A stretch of 64,000 nucleotides of DNA from Yamagishiella unicocca. Taxonomy: Eukaryota; Chlorophyta; Chlorophyceae; Chlamydomonadales; Volvocaceae. The DNA is taken from NCBI GenBank assembly GCA_003116995.1, contig BDSL01000097.1, positions 62,001 to 126,000 on the forward strand, given 5' to 3'. The notes beneath the pieces were generated by a model. The model was not told the origin of the DNA, did no database searches, and saw nothing but the letters and a program-made list of their open reading frames with translations. A program made the translations under genes and the position numbers. Below, one piece after another: positions 11,298 through 24,528 of this stretch; within the stretch, counting starts at the first letter, position 1; the number at the start of each line of letters is the position of its first letter.

Positions 11298-14200
11298 ATG
11301 GACGGCGCAACGAGACCGTCTCCGTCACACTCAGCCAAAAGCAGCGTCATTGTAGGAGCTGGAGTAACTGGTCTAGTGTGTGCGCGAGCTCTTCTGGACG
11401 CGGGATTAAGCGTCGTCATTGTCGAGGCTGCACCCGATTTGTTTCAGGGACCAGCTGCCACACGCTTTTCTGCTGATTTAGTCAACAAGTACCCTGGTGT
11501 GTACGAGGAGGACATAGAATGACAATATCTGTCGCCCAATGGGCACAATGTCTTTCTCCCTCTCGCACATGCGCTAAATATGCCGTGATTGATGCAGTAA
11601 AACGGCAGCTGCTCGATATAGACCTTAATGTAGCCTTCACTCCAGCGATCATGGCGACTGAATGGGCACCTGTGGCTCCTCGCATGCTTAACAGCCCTCC
11701 GCCATGCCGCGTGAGCACCTGTAGGACCCCAATTCTGCTGCTTGCGTAACCCAGCCTTGATGCCAGGATAATGCCTAGTAGGGGCCTTAAATGACGTACG
11801 CATCCCTCCCCCACCTCCAACCGACCCATCCGCCCTTTCAGACCTCGCGGAGCTCTTCAGCTTGCCCGAGTTCAAAGCACACACAGGCGCCTCCCCAGAT
11901 GAACTCCACCAGTACCTCCTGTCGTATGTGGAGCACTTCCGGTTGCGCGAACACATCATCTTCTCCTGCAAGCTGGAACACGCGCAGGTGGGTTGTGCGG
12001 CCGGCAGGGCGCCCAGTGATCGCTGCTGTCGCGCGGTTCGCGGGTGCCGGGCAGCTTCGCGAGAGAAACCGAGACCCAGTGTACGAGCCACGAGCCTACA
12101 TTCGCCTCCCTCGCCGCCCGGGGCTTTCTCTTGGCTGGACGGCTCGGCGGCTGGCAGCACTCGTGTGTTTTTCCTACGGGCCCAAAAGGTACCTGTGCCT
12201 TCCTTTTGAGCTGCCTCCCCACATCCCTGCACCGCACACGCCAGCTCATCTCGCCAGCCCCGCACCTCCCACTCCCACCCCAGCGACTCCCCCCGAAACC
12301 AACCGCACGCGAACGGGCCCCCACTCCACGATTCCCGCTTCCTCGCTTACACCGTCCCGCCCCCCCTTTCGCCTCCTCCACACACGGGCGCACTCCCAGG
12401 CTGGCGATGATGGACGCTGGTGTATTGTGTGCTCCGACTTGCTGGACCCGCAGCGGCTGCACCGCCTCACTTCCGACTTCCTAGTGATCAGCTCGGGGGC
12501 GTGCCTGGCGCCCTCGCTCCCACAGCTGCCGGTCAGTTGCCCCCCCCCACTTCTGTTTTTAACCGGTTTTTTCGGGCATCCACGGGTCTCCCTCGAACCC
12601 CCACGGGGCGGCGGGCGATGGGAACCGCGGGCGGGCGGAGGGCGGAGGAAACCGCTCACGGCGGCGTTGAAGGCTGTAGGGACTGCCCCACCGACCCAAA
12701 CCGACCCTCCAACCGACTTCCCAACCGACTACCTAACCAACTCCCAACCACCTGCAGGGCTCCTCGGACTTCGCCGGCCTCCGCTGCCATGCTCGCGACC
12801 TGCGCGACCGCAACGCCGGCCCGCTGGTGGCGGGGCAGCACGTGGTGGTGGCGGGGGATGATAAGGCGGCGGTGGACTGCGCCCGGCTGGTGGCGGAGGC
12901 AGGGGCGGAGAGCGTCACGCTGCTGTACCGCCAGGCACGTGCGCGTGTGTGTATGTGTTTCTTTGGTGTATTGGGTGTGTATCGGGGTGGTGGCGTGTAT
13001 TGGGGTTTGGGATGTACTGGGACCCCCCTCCCCCATCACCATCCTCGTCCCAACAAACCCTCCCCACAGCCCCGCATCCTGCCCACCCAACCCCCGACCC
13101 GGTTCCTGCGCTCCCCTCCCCTCCAACCCTCCCACCCCTCCCTGTCCGCAGCCACACTGGCCGCTGCCCGATAAGCTGCTCGGCCGGGCCCTGCCCCACC
13201 TAGCCTTCAACCGGTGCCTGCCGTCGGTGCTGTTCCCCCCCTACTACACGGCTGGACGGGCCTCCCGCGCTTTTAGCTCCGCAGTGGCGCCGCTGCGGCG
13301 GTTGTTCTGGTGGCGGTTGGAGCGGCGGTTGACGCGGAAGTACGGCTTGGACGAGAGCACGCAGCCGCCGGTGGACATCATGAGGGACATGTTTTACAGC
13401 GTGCAGGTGCTGCGGGGGGAAGGCGGGGAGAGGGAGGGGGAGGGGAGGGTTTGGGTGGCGGGGTAAGTACGGCGGCGAGCAGCTGCGGTGTGACCCGGTG
13501 GGCGCTGGAGCGCGGCAGGACGAGCGAGGCTGGCATGAGTGAGGGCGGCAGCCGACCCGTGGTTCTGCGGCCCGGTCTGGCTATCACCGGATGGTGCAGC
13601 CCGTCCCCCCCCAACAGCACTCGACTGACTCCCCCGCGTGCTGGGGCTGGTGGCTGCTCGGGCAAAAAACACACACAAACACACTGGCCGCAACACCCGC
13701 ACCCGCCCAGCCTCACACCGACCCCTGTCGTCGCTCCTCCCCCCACCCTCAGGCTAGTGCCGAGGAGGACAACTGGGTGGGGGTGCTGCAGGGCTCTGAT
13801 GTGCAGCTCGTGCGAGGTGGGTGACGGGCGGAGGCGCAGCAGGGGGACAGGGCCAGATGGGCCCATTGGCAGACGGCCCCAGCTGGTAACCGCAAACCTA
13901 CCTACGGACTTAACCAACGGACAACCACCAGCGTGAACGTCCGCTTGTCCACCCCGTCCGCACGACTGCTCGTCCATACCCCGACTGCTCGTCCATTCCG
14001 TGGGATCGTCCGCTCGTCCGCTCGTCCAACCGCACCTCCCCACCCCGCAGGAGACATCAGTCGTCTGGGCACCGACCACCTTGTCCTCAAGGACCACACC
14101 AGCCTGCACGCAACCGTGCTCGTCCACTGCACGCCGTACACCCGCAACTACACCGTATTTGACCCGGAGCTGCAGGTGCGAGCGGGGCGGGTTGAGGAGG

Positions 14201-16272
14201 GGGGAGGGGGGTTACAATAAAAGGACCGGTAACGCGACTAGGGAAATGTAGTGGGTGCATAGCCTTCGGACACCGGGACGCGCGCGCATGCTATTGGACC
14301 AGGGTGGCCGGGGAGGGGGGAGGGGAGGCGAGGGGCGCGGGCGGGGCCGCAACGGCTGGCTGGAAAGTGGTGCCGGAAGCCGGAAGCCGGGAGGCGACGA
14401 GTCGTGGGGGGCACGGTGGCGGCGGATGACAAGGTGTAGGATGCTGGGAGGTGTAGGATGCTGGGGCCTTCAGCGGGAGCGCAAGCCCGCCCCCCGCGAC
14501 TCACACTCGGCGTCACCGCCACCGACAGAGTACAGTAGCTCCCCCACCGGCTCCGGAACCTCCGAAAACACTCTCTTCCTTTCCCAATCGCCGCCATCTC
14601 CCTCCCTTCTCCTCCTCCTTTTCCTCCTCCTCCTCCCCCTCCCCCAACCCATCCCCTCCACAACCATGCGCCAACTATCCTGTCCTTTTCGCGTCAACGG
14701 CTTTCACGCCATCCCCTCCATAACCCTCGCCCCGCAGGCCAGCCTCGGCGTCCGCAAGGACGGACTGCACCTGTACCGCAGCATGGTACCACCCTCGGTG
14801 CCCTCCCTGGCGTTCCTGGGTTGCGAGACCAGCGGCCCCTACTCCTGGCTCACCACCAGCCTGCAAGCGCATTGGGTGGCCAAGCTGGCGAGCGGGCGCC
14901 TCAAGCTGCCGGGTGTACGGCACATGAAGGCTGACGTGTACCTGCAGAGGAGGTGCGCCTGAGGGGCGGGGCCGGGGGGTTAGGGGGCTGTGTGGGGGCG
15001 AGGCGGCAGGGGTGGTGGTTGGGCTGTGTATGCCGTACAGCGTGGCGGTGTGGGGTACAGGGCCCTGGGGCCTCGAGCGGTGCCGGTGCGGTGGGGGTTT
15101 TAAGTGGGGGAGACCGGGGGGGTGGGGGTGCTGGTGACTTGGCGTCCCGCCCCGCCGCCCAGCAACCACCGCGCAAGGCGGCCCACTCCCCAGCACCTCC
15201 CACCAGCAACCTCCGCATCTCTGCCCCCTCCCCCTCCGCGCCCGTAGGTGGCGCCGCCGCGCCTTCCCCCCCCAGCACAACCGCGGCAGCCTGATTCAGT
15301 GGTACGCCCAGGCCTACCACGACCAGCTGATGCGGGACATGGGTCTACCAGCGCAGGTCAAGGTACGCCTGCCGTACGCCTGCCGTACGCCCCATAGGGG
15401 CTTCCTGTATCCCCCACTTCCTCGAAACCCATGCCGTACGCCCCATAGGGCCTTCCTGTCTCCCCCACTTCCTCGAAACCCATAGGGCCCTCCTGTCGCC
15501 AGCGGCCTCCTTTGACCCCACCCATTTGATACCGGCTCCACCTCCTTATCCCACCACAATCCCCTTAGCGCGCCATGGCAATGGGCTGTCCAAAACCCTA
15601 GAACCCCAGAACCCTAAAACCCTAGAAACCCCAAATCCTAAAACCCTCTTAACGCCCCCTCTCCGCCCGCACGACACCGCTTTGCTCCTCGCGGTCACAA
15701 AAACCCACTCCCCGCCCCGGGCTTTCCTCAACCCCCGCGCCGCCCCCCACAGGGCCTTAAGGGCTGCTCGCCGCTGCGCAGCCCCTGGACCCACCACACC
15801 CCCGCCGACTACCGACCGCTCTTCACCGCGGACGGCCCCACGGCCTCCGCGGCCATGCGGCCCCGCGCCAAGGCACGCGTGTCCACCGCCTCCGCCTCCG
15901 ACGCCGCCGACGCCGCCACCGCCGCCGCCAACGAGGTGCCCGCGCGCGCCGCCTTCAGCGCCACCACCGGCGGCGGCATCGGAGCGCTGCAGCGGCGGCT
16001 GCTGGAGCGACGCATCAGCGGAGGCGCGGAACGGCGGCGAAGCAATGACTCGCCGCGAAGGATGAGCATTGAGGCCGCGACCCGCGCGGCCTTGGCGCAG
16101 GTGTCCGTCACCAGCAACACTTCCAGGCTGCAGCTGTTGCTGGGAAGCAGGGCGTCCTGCACCGTCGGCGCGGAGGCGGGGGAGGGCGCGGAGGCGGAGG
16201 CGGAGCTACCGCTGGACTTCCTGTCCTCCTTGCAGACCATTTCGGTACCCACGGCGCGATCCATGGGCGCAG

Positions 16273-16303
<31 letters not shown>

Positions 16304-19300
16304 GGCTGGCGCCGTCAGCTTCGCTGGGTCGTCCGCGACTGGACGCGGCTCTGGTACGATACCAATGCGCGGCAGCAGCCGGCTTGGGAGCATGCGAGGC
16401 AGCGCAATGAGCGCCATCATCACCGCCGCAGGCGGTGGCGGCGGCGGCGGTGGCGGTGGCGGCGTAGGCGTCGGCGGCGGGTCGAGCAATGGGGTCAGCG
16501 TCGGCGGCGGCCCGCTCGGCGCTGTGAACGTCCTCCACTACGACGACGAGCCCGCATTCGGGCGCACGTCTTTGAAGTCCTACCCGTCCGAGATCGAACC
16601 CGACGGCCTGCATCCGCCGGATGGCGACAACGTCATTGAGAATGCCATCGATGCCGCCATCGATGCCGCCGACGCCGCCGACGCCGCCGCTGGCGCGGGT
16701 GCCGGCGGCGCGGTAGGGAACCCGGAGCAGGCTACAGCACGAGCCACGTCACGTACGGCAGGGAAGGGAACGAGCCGCGACGGCGGCGTCGCGGCCGGTG
16801 GCGCGGCGGCGGTGACGACGGCGGCGTCGGCCGGCCGCGAGCACAACCCCACGTCCGAGTGGGGGGCTGTGGCGGCGGCGGCGGCGGCGGTTGGGGTGCC
16901 ACCACTCACATCGCAAGCTCCGCGGTTGGTGAAGAGCGGGCTGGGCTACTTGACCGGTGAGTGCAAGCCGAGTGTGCGTGTGTTTTAAGTATGCTGAGCT
17001 GAGCCGCGAAGGAGACTGAGCGAGTGTGCGTGTGTGTGTGTGTGTTTTGCAACACTGCCGTGCACCCCACAGCCACCGCCGCCCCCCCCTTCGGGCCCTC
17101 CCTCCCACCCGCGCCTTCCTCTGCAGTACCGCCTGCAACCCGCAACCCGTGTACTGGTTCCGGAGCCGCCAACGTCGTTGCTGTGGACGTGCCGGCCCTC
17201 CGGGGCCCCGGCGGCTTCCCCCCCGCGTCGCAAGGTGCGCTACCAGCTTCAAAGAGCAGAGCTGCTAATAAATTGTTTGCGGTTAATGCGGTTAACTCAA
17301 GCCGAGCATCCTCCCCTTCCCCACACCTCCGCACCCCGGGGCGCAGGTGCGCTGGCCGCGTGCAACTCACAGCCGTGTGACACGTGGGAGGCCAACTCCG
17401 GCTGCAATTCCGAGACAACCATGGTCCTGGCCTCATCGTCCGCAAATGAAGTGGACTCTGCCAGCGCAGCACCGGGAAGCCTCAGCCTTGGGTTGCCGTA
17501 CAACCGTGCGGCCATCCTTGGCGGCGGCGGCGGCGGCGGCGGCTTCACCGGCCCCGCCACGCCTCTTCTGGTGGGGGCCACGACCCTCCACGCAGCGCGC
17601 GGCTCGGCCTCGGCATCCGTACGTACGGCATCCACGGGGCAGTGTTCGTCCAGCCCGCATATCATCGTACGGACTGCGGCGGCGAGCGGCGGCGGCGCAG
17701 GTGGCGGCGGCGGATCCAGCCAGCACCCGGCGGCGGCGGCGGACCTCTCCAGCGGCCACAGATCCAGCAGCGGCGCAGTACGACATCGCGACATTGGATC
17801 CATGCTACCGCCGGCGCTGCTGCAGGGGTACGAGGTCATCTCCCCGGGTGACGCATACACACGGCGACAGCACGCGGCGGCGGCAGCGGCGGCGGCAGCG
17901 GCGGCATCGTGGCAGCACTGCCCCCCCCTGGAGCAGTCCAGCGGCGTCGTGGGCTCGCCTGATGACGGCATGAACGTGACCTCAATGCACTCGCGAGCGG
18001 AATCAGAGGAGGGCGGTGGCGGCGGCGGCGGCGGTGGCGGCGGCGGCGGCGGCAGCGGCGGCGGCGGCGAGCGCCGCCGCACCCGACGGTCCTTCGACGA
18101 CCCGATCCGAGGCACACTCTCCGGGGGGATCATGGCCGCTCCAAGCGCCCACAGCGCCACAGGCCCCACCGCCGGCGGCGGCGGCGGCGGCGGCTCTGCG
18201 CTGCTGGCCACCTCCCACCCCCGGGGTAACCCTAGCGCGCTGCTGATGGCGGTGCGGACCAGTCTCGCGGCGAGGAACTCCGGCAACGGCGTCCGGTCTT
18301 CAGCGCACCGGGGGGGATCGCATCTGCAGGCCGCACGGCACGGCGCGGCGGCGGTTGGCGTGCAGGGGCTTGATGCGGATATTTTCGAGATCCCGCGCTC
18401 CAGGGGGGCCCCCCACGGCTACGCCGGCTCCAACAGCAACTCCATGCTGTTGATGCTGCAAGACCGGCCGTCGCCGGCGGCGCACGGGCACGGGTACGGC
18501 GGCGCGCCGTCTGTACCGCAGCACCCCCGCGGCGGCGGCGGCGGCGGCGGGAGCAGCTCGATGATGTTGGCGGGGCCGCCGACAGCGGCGGGTGGCGCCG
18601 GCGGCGGCGGAGGTGTCGTGTGCAGCGGCAGCGGGGTCACACCCGGACAGCAACGGACGGCCCGACGGAGCTCAGCGGTGGCGTTCAGCACTGTGCTTGG
18701 GAATGAGGACTTTGTGCACCTACTGATGGCTGCGGGCAACAACGATGGGCGACCTGAGGGAGTTCTTGATGTGCGCGGGAGCCAGTCGGCCAGCTCACAG
18801 GTGGTGGTGGTGATGGGGGGCCTATCTGGCGAGCAGCAGCAGCACCACCACCACCACCAGCACCACCACCAGCAGATGGCGGCGGCGGTGGGCAGCCAGT
18901 CAGGGGTGCGATCGGCAGCCGTGGTGTCGCTGATGCAGCGTCCATGCAGCGGCAGCCAGCTCGCCGCCGGCGTCAGCGGCAGCGGCGCGAGCGTCGGCGG
19001 CGGCGGCGGCGTCGTTCACGTCAGCGGCGGCGGTGTCGGCAGGCTGTCGCGCCCGGGCTCCTCCGCTGCCATGTCGTCAACAACCACGGGGGCCATGGTC
19101 TCCGCCTCCGCCGCAACGCGGTCGGGACGTACGGCATCGCGGAGCCGCGGCGGCTTCGCGACGACCGGCGGCTACATCGCGACGCCCCCCCTGGAGCTGG
19201 AGGGCGCACTGGGCGCCCTCGGCGTCGCCGCCGACACCGCTGGCAGCAGCACGCGCGGCTCCTGGCTGGACATGGATTTGGTCCGTCGGTCGCAACAGCA

Positions 19301-19569
19301 GCAGCAGCAGCAGCACATGTCGGCGTCCGGGGTGTCGAACGACGCGCAAGCCCAGCAGCTGTCCGCCAGTGCCCTCGACTTGCTGCTCCAGCAACGGTAC
19401 CAGCCCTCTCAACACCAGTACCACCACCACCAGCAGCACCCGCACCACCACCAGCACGACATGCAAGGCGCGCCCAGACAGCAGGTCTCACCGCTGCCGG
19501 CGAGCCAAGTGGGCAGCGGTTGGTTCTGGTCGGTTCCGGAGCAGGACGAGGAAGCAGCGCAGTCTCAGC

Positions 19570-19621
<52 letters not shown>

Positions 19622-22600
19622 GGGTCAGCTGCGTGAGGTGGCACCGGCGGCACCGGCGGCACCGGCGGCACCGGCGGCGGCGGCGGAGCACAGCGCGCGG
19701 CGGCAGCCGCAGTGCGCGGATGGGGACGAGCTGCTGGAAATCGGGGGCGCTTCATCTCTGTTGTTGGGTGGCTCCGCCACCCTGGAGATGTCGCTCGGTG
19801 CTGCGCTAGCAACACTCAACGCATCCAGAGCCGCGCCCGCCGCCGACAGCAGCAGCATGGCGTCGGCGCATCAGTCGCAATCGGCGGCGGAGGTGGCGGT
19901 GGAGATGGCGGAGGTGGCGGGGAGCTGTGGCGGTCGGCAGAGGTCGGGTGCTGCGCCGTCGCCGGTGGCGGTGGCGGCGGCGGCGGCGGCGGCGGGCGGT
20001 GTTCCTGTACGCGAGCCGGCGGCTGGCGCCGCCAGCGCATTCACCACCTCGGCAGCTCTACAGCACTTGGCGGGCAGCAACACCGGCAAGCCGCACAGCA
20101 CGCCGCAGCACGTCGCCACGGAGGGCGGGGCCACATCGTGCGAGGTGGCGGGTCAGTGCAGCAGGGAGCAGACCGCAGCAAAGAAGGCGGCGGCGGCGGC
20201 GGCGACGGCGACGGCGGCGACGGCGGTGTTGGGGGAGGTCGCCCGGCGGAGCGCCACCGCCGGCACGAAGGACTTGAGCCGCAGCACCAGCAAACACACG
20301 CTCCTTAGGGGCTGGAACAATCTGAAGGCAGCCCTCGGTCTCAAGGGAAGCGGCGGCGGCGGCGGCGGCGGGCGGGGCTCTGGAGCCCGTCGGTCCTCGA
20401 CCCCAACCGCCACTTTGTCCACCGCTGCCGCCGCCGGCGGCGGCGGCGGCGGCGGCGACAGCGGCGGCGACAGCGGCGGCGGCAGTGGCGGCGACAGCGG
20501 CGGCGGCAGTGGCGGCGACAGCGGCAGCGGCGGCGATAGCGGCGGCGGTGGGGGGGTGGAGGCTAAGAGGGCTGCCGCAATGCCCCCCGAGGGGCTGGCC
20601 CTGCCGCAGGAGCCCCGCCTGCCCTTCGCTTCGCGGCTGAACTCCAGCTTCACACCCCCCCACCCCGGCAGCGCGCATCGCTACCAGGGCCTCAGATCCG
20701 ACCCACAACAGGCCCCGGACATGAGTCCCGTGGGTCGCTCCAAGAGCTACTGCGTCTTCCGCGACGGTACGCACGGCGGCGGCGCCGCCGCCGCCGCCGG
20801 CGACGTGCCGTACTGCCTGCCGTCTGACGTCCGCACCGCCGGCGGCCGGTCATTCACCGCCGGCGCGACGGCGCCGTCGCCGCTGGGCACGATGACGTCG
20901 CCCAGGGATTCGCGGAGTCCTGGCTCGCCACGTGGCGGCGGTGGCGGCGGCGCCGCCGCCGCCGCCACGGCGACCGCGCACAAACTGCGGCGTAAGAGTA
21001 CCCTGGGCGGTCCCGGCACGCTCAGCCGGCTGAACACGAGCGTCGGCATGGGTCTCGCGGCCATGGCCGGGCTTAACGTGGCTGGATTGGGATCCATGAC
21101 GCGGCTGGATCCAAACGAACCCGACTTTGATGACGTGGCGTCAGTTGCGACGAGCCCCAGGGCGTTGTCCATGACCACCGGCTCTCAAGCGACGCCTACA
21201 TCGTTCGGGAGCGTCAACACCGCCAACGCCGGCCACGACGGCGAGGTTGGCGGCGGCGGCGGCGGCGGCGGCGCTGGCGCCAGCGGCAACTGGGCCATAA
21301 CTGGAAGGGTGGTGCAGCGGAGAGGACCGGTGGGGCATTGGGGTTTAGGGTTTGGGGGTTTCGGCGGGGTAGAGAGGGAATCGGGGGGGTTGGGGAGGAG
21401 GCCACGTGTGTTTTGCTCTCTCGAGTTGTCTGGATGGTTGGGCCTTGTGCGTTGTGTCCCGGGCGTGAAGCGGGGCTGCTGACGGACAGCCGCAGTCCCG
21501 GAGAGGTGCGCAGTACGGCAGTGTGTTTCGGCCCCGCAATTCCCCGTGCTCCTCCCCCCCGGCCCCGCCCCCGGCTCAAACCTCACCCCCCCGCATCCCC
21601 CTCCCGCGCCCCCGCCTCAACAGTTACGGCAAGGCTCAAGCCTCGCGCTTGCTGTCGACGCCGCCGCCGCCGTCCTCGCCGCCGGCGGCGGCTCCGCCAT
21701 GACGCGCCCCGCCGGCCCCATTCGCTGCACCAGTATCGGCGCCGCCACCTCGGGCTTCGGCGTCGGTGTGCCCATGCCCTCCAGCCCCCCGGGGGCCCTG
21801 GCCCATCTGCGCACCTCCACCGCCACCTGCCTCACTCAACAACAACATCCTCCACAACAACAACAATCACGTCAACACATGTCGTTGCCGCAGTCCCAGA
21901 AGGGCGACGCACACCTCCTCCACGCCTCCGACGAGGTCCACGGAGGGACGCGGGCACTGTACGGCGCGCCGCCGCCGGCGCTGGCGGCGCGGATCGCCTC
22001 CGGCGGCAGCATGACGAACCTGCGCTCGGTGATGCTGCTGCCGCCGCCGCCGCAACTAGAGGACTGGGCCAGTCGAAGCCGCAGCGCACAGGGCTACTAT
22101 CCGCAAGAAGGCGGCCGCGCAGCAGCCGCCGCCGCCGCTGCCTGCGGCAGCGGCAGCGGTGGCGCCGGCGGCGGCTCGCCGAACGACTCCGGCGCTGCGC
22201 AGTTCATTGCCGACAGCTTTGAAAGCCCGCCCAATGCTTCCGGGGCGGCGCCACGTGTACGGGCACCTCCTCGCCGCCGGCAGAGCCTCCTCCGAATGCT
22301 GCTGAGCTCCGCGAATAATTTCGTCGGCGGCTCGGCGGCGGCGGCGGCAGGGACCGGCGGCGGCGGCGGTGGCGGCGGCTCCGCCGCCACCGGCAGTGGC
22401 GGACCGCCGTCACCGGTCGCCAGCCAGCGCCCTGTACGACGGCTGCCCAAGCGGGTGTCTTCGGAGCTGCCGATGTTCCTGGGGGGAGGTGGCGCGAGGG
22501 CGGCGGACGCCGCCGCCGCCGCCGCCGGCAGCCGGCGGTTGCATGGCGGCGGCGGCGGCGGCACAACCTGCGAGAGCCCGCCCGTGGGTGTCATGTTGTC

Positions 22601-23198
22601 GACGCCGTACGGCAGCGGGATCGAGATGGGAATGTCGGGCATCGCAGCCGCATGCAACAGTCCGCCGCCCGGCGGCGGCGGCCCGCGGGGCCCCAGCGGT
22701 GTACGGCGCCCCGCCATGTCCCGCCGCGACAGCATCATTGGCACGCTGCTGGCGGAGATGGCGGAGGACGGGTCGATGGTCGAATCGGGACTGACGCCGG
22801 TGCAGTTCAGCTCGGGGTTCACGGGCACAGGGCCCAGTATGCCCAGCTGCCAGTCGGCGGCATTCGACCCGCACGCGCCAGAAGGGGTGCTGTCGTGGGA
22901 GCGGCCGCCGGCGTGGGACGAGCAAGCGTACGACAGCGTCGGCGGCGGGGATGACCTGGAGCGGCGAACCGGCACGGTGGGTGGGGGGCCGGGGGGGGGG
23001 CGGGGGGGGGCGGGCGTGTGTGTGTTTTGTCGCCTCCCTGCCTGAACACCCCACTCCACGCACCGGCACGTCCTGCGTGAGGCGCTGGCAAAACCCGGCC
23101 CTAGCTGCGGCGGTTGCTTTCCCCCCGTCGTACTGTCTCGGTGCCTCCCTGGAGCTCTGTCCCGCGTCGCCGTCTCCATCACGTCACCTCGCACTTAA
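11298..23198 (+). CDS. FMO-like flavoprotein with giant low-complexity C-terminal extension
   Basis: Fourteen exons: 11298-11496, 11842-11987, 12400-12531, 12758-12934, 13152-13406, 13753-13816, 14051-14175, 14738-14952, 15248-15362, 15753-16956, 17127-17234, 17347-21308, 21624-22976, 23082-23198. Every phase closes and the product would be about 2,723 residues. FMO-type enzymes use FAD and NADPH to oxygenate soft nucleophiles or ketones. Residues 1-520 carry the FAD motif VGAGVTG (19-25), an FMO-like YLLSYVEHFRL block, and a second Rossmann segment VVVAGDDKAAVD (188-199) in which the usual second Gly is Asp. The remaining ~2,200 residues are Gly/Ala/Ser/Gln/His-rich and probably disordered, with scattered basic phosphosite-like islands (RRKSTLG, RRSSAV, RRRTRRSFDD). 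The intron after 12934 uses a GC donor. The last exon is the weakest call, with a poor acceptor. Two adjacent genes fused by my exon choice remain possible, but the phases argue against it. Confidence 0.72.
12551..12597 (+). repeat. Short dispersed intronic element, copy A
   Basis: A 47-bp copy of a family whose 3' end reads ACGGG-YYTCCCTCGAA. It is flanked on both sides by CCCCCAC (12544-12550 and 12598-12604). It lies in the intron 12532-12757 of the FMO-like gene, sense orientation. Confidence 0.7.
15382..15500. repeat. 51-bp tandem repeat in an FMO-like gene intron
   Basis: Two full copies of a 51-bp unit beginning GCCGTACGCCCCATAGGG start at 15382 and 15433, followed by a partial third. 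They lie in the intron 15363-15752. Confidence 0.8.
15589..15652. repeat. Interstitial degenerate telomere-like repeat
   Basis: A run of CCCTAAAA/CCCTAGAA/CCCCAGAA units, close to the complement of plant and volvocine telomere repeats (TTTAGGG, TTTTAGGG), lies in the same intron. Confidence 0.7.
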
Positions 23199-23204
23199 CT
23201 ATAC

Positions 23205-23350
23205 CTAACCTTACCGAACCTTACCGAACCTTACCGAACCTTACCGAACCTTACCGAACCTTACCGAACCTTAACCTAAGGCAACCGAACATAACCTAAC
23301 CTAACCTAACCTAACCTAACCTGATCTAACCTTAACCTAAGGCAACCGAA
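23205..23350. repeat. AACCTTACCG minisatellite grading into AACCT repeats
   Basis: About seven head-to-tail copies of a 10-bp CCTTACCGAA unit are followed by a segment AACCTAAGGCAACCGAACATAA and then CCTAA/AACCT pentamers. The AAGGCAACCGAACATAA segment recurs once, so there is higher-order structure. Confidence 0.9.
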
Positions 23351-24482
23351 CATAACCTAACTAGCCTAAGCTATCCTACCCAACCTATGCTGATCAACAT
23401 AAGTGAAGATAGCATAACTTAACCTAACGAATGTAGCCACCCTACTACCACTTAACCTAACCGAACGTAACCTAGCCCAACGGTCACTTGTCCCCATTCA
23501 AAACCGCAGCGAGACAGTTCCACCCGGCCCTCCCGGCAGCTGGCCGCCGCAGTGGCTGCCGCGGTGCTTCCGTCCGTTATCCTAGGGCATGCGCCCGTGT
23601 CCGCAGCCGCCAACCAGCCTTCGTACATGGCGGGCCCCGAGACCCACCGGCCCATTTGAGGAGACGACCACCCGCCAGCTAGCGGTAGTAGCAACAGCTG
23701 TAGCAATAGCTGTGGCAGCATCAGTAGCAACAACCGGGAAGCCGTCGGTCACTCGCTATCGGATCCGGCTGGGCTGGACAGGATTGGAGTGTTTGTATTT
23801 GCATCGTGGAAGTTGGACGAGAACGCGACCGGGGACCCGCGGGCGGTGGCGCAACCACCTGCCGACCCACGGGTCACGCATGCGCTGCATCGCCGTTACG
23901 GTAGCAGTAACTGCATTCTGGGTATGATCATGACGAGGATTACGGTATTCCAGATTCCTGATTCTGATCCTGATCTGTCTCTGATCCTGGTTCTGATACA
24001 AGTCCTGGTCGGCAACGGTGATGGCGATCATGACCGTGCTGTGCATCCGACGCTCGGCTATTATTCAGCTGAAGGAGGGCGGAAGAGTAGGATGATCTTA
24101 TCAACTATCCCGTACGTGTTGATATATCGACAGCGGTGAGATGCCGCAACCGCAACAGACAACCGCAAACTGAAGGGGAAGTGGAACTACCGTGTGACGT
24201 TGTGGTGGTGTAAGTGCGACTGCGTGGTCCCAAGCGGTTGTGTCAGTGTCAGGCGACGGCTGCGGCGGCGTGGTGACTGCGTACGAGTGTACGGCGTACG
24301 AACGTGGATTTACATATGGGGTTGAATTTGGAGTTTGGCTGTGGAGTTTGGTTTGTTGGGTGCGGAGGGTGGCGAATGCGACGAGGGACGAGGCTCTCTC
24401 AGGTGCGGTCGCTGCTGCAGCTTGCTGAGTAAGAGGAGGGAGCAGCTAGATGTGGGTTGGTGTCGTTGGTGATTGGCTCATG

Positions 24483-24528
24483 ATGGCGGTTATGGCGGTT
24501 ATTGATGGCGGTTATGGCGGTTATTACC
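24483..24528. repeat. 9-bp TGGCGGTTA tandem array
   Basis: Successive TGGCGGTTA units, one of them spaced by TTGA, are seen in plus-strand sequence. No coding role is apparent. Confidence 0.75.

Noticed and set aside
15809..23194. Many long minus-strand and alternate-frame Ala/Arg/Pro-rich open frames opposite the FMO-like tail exons
   Set aside because: GGC/GCC triplet repeats are stop-free in all frames. Only the plus-strand frame joins by correctly phased splice sites to the FMO-like exons.
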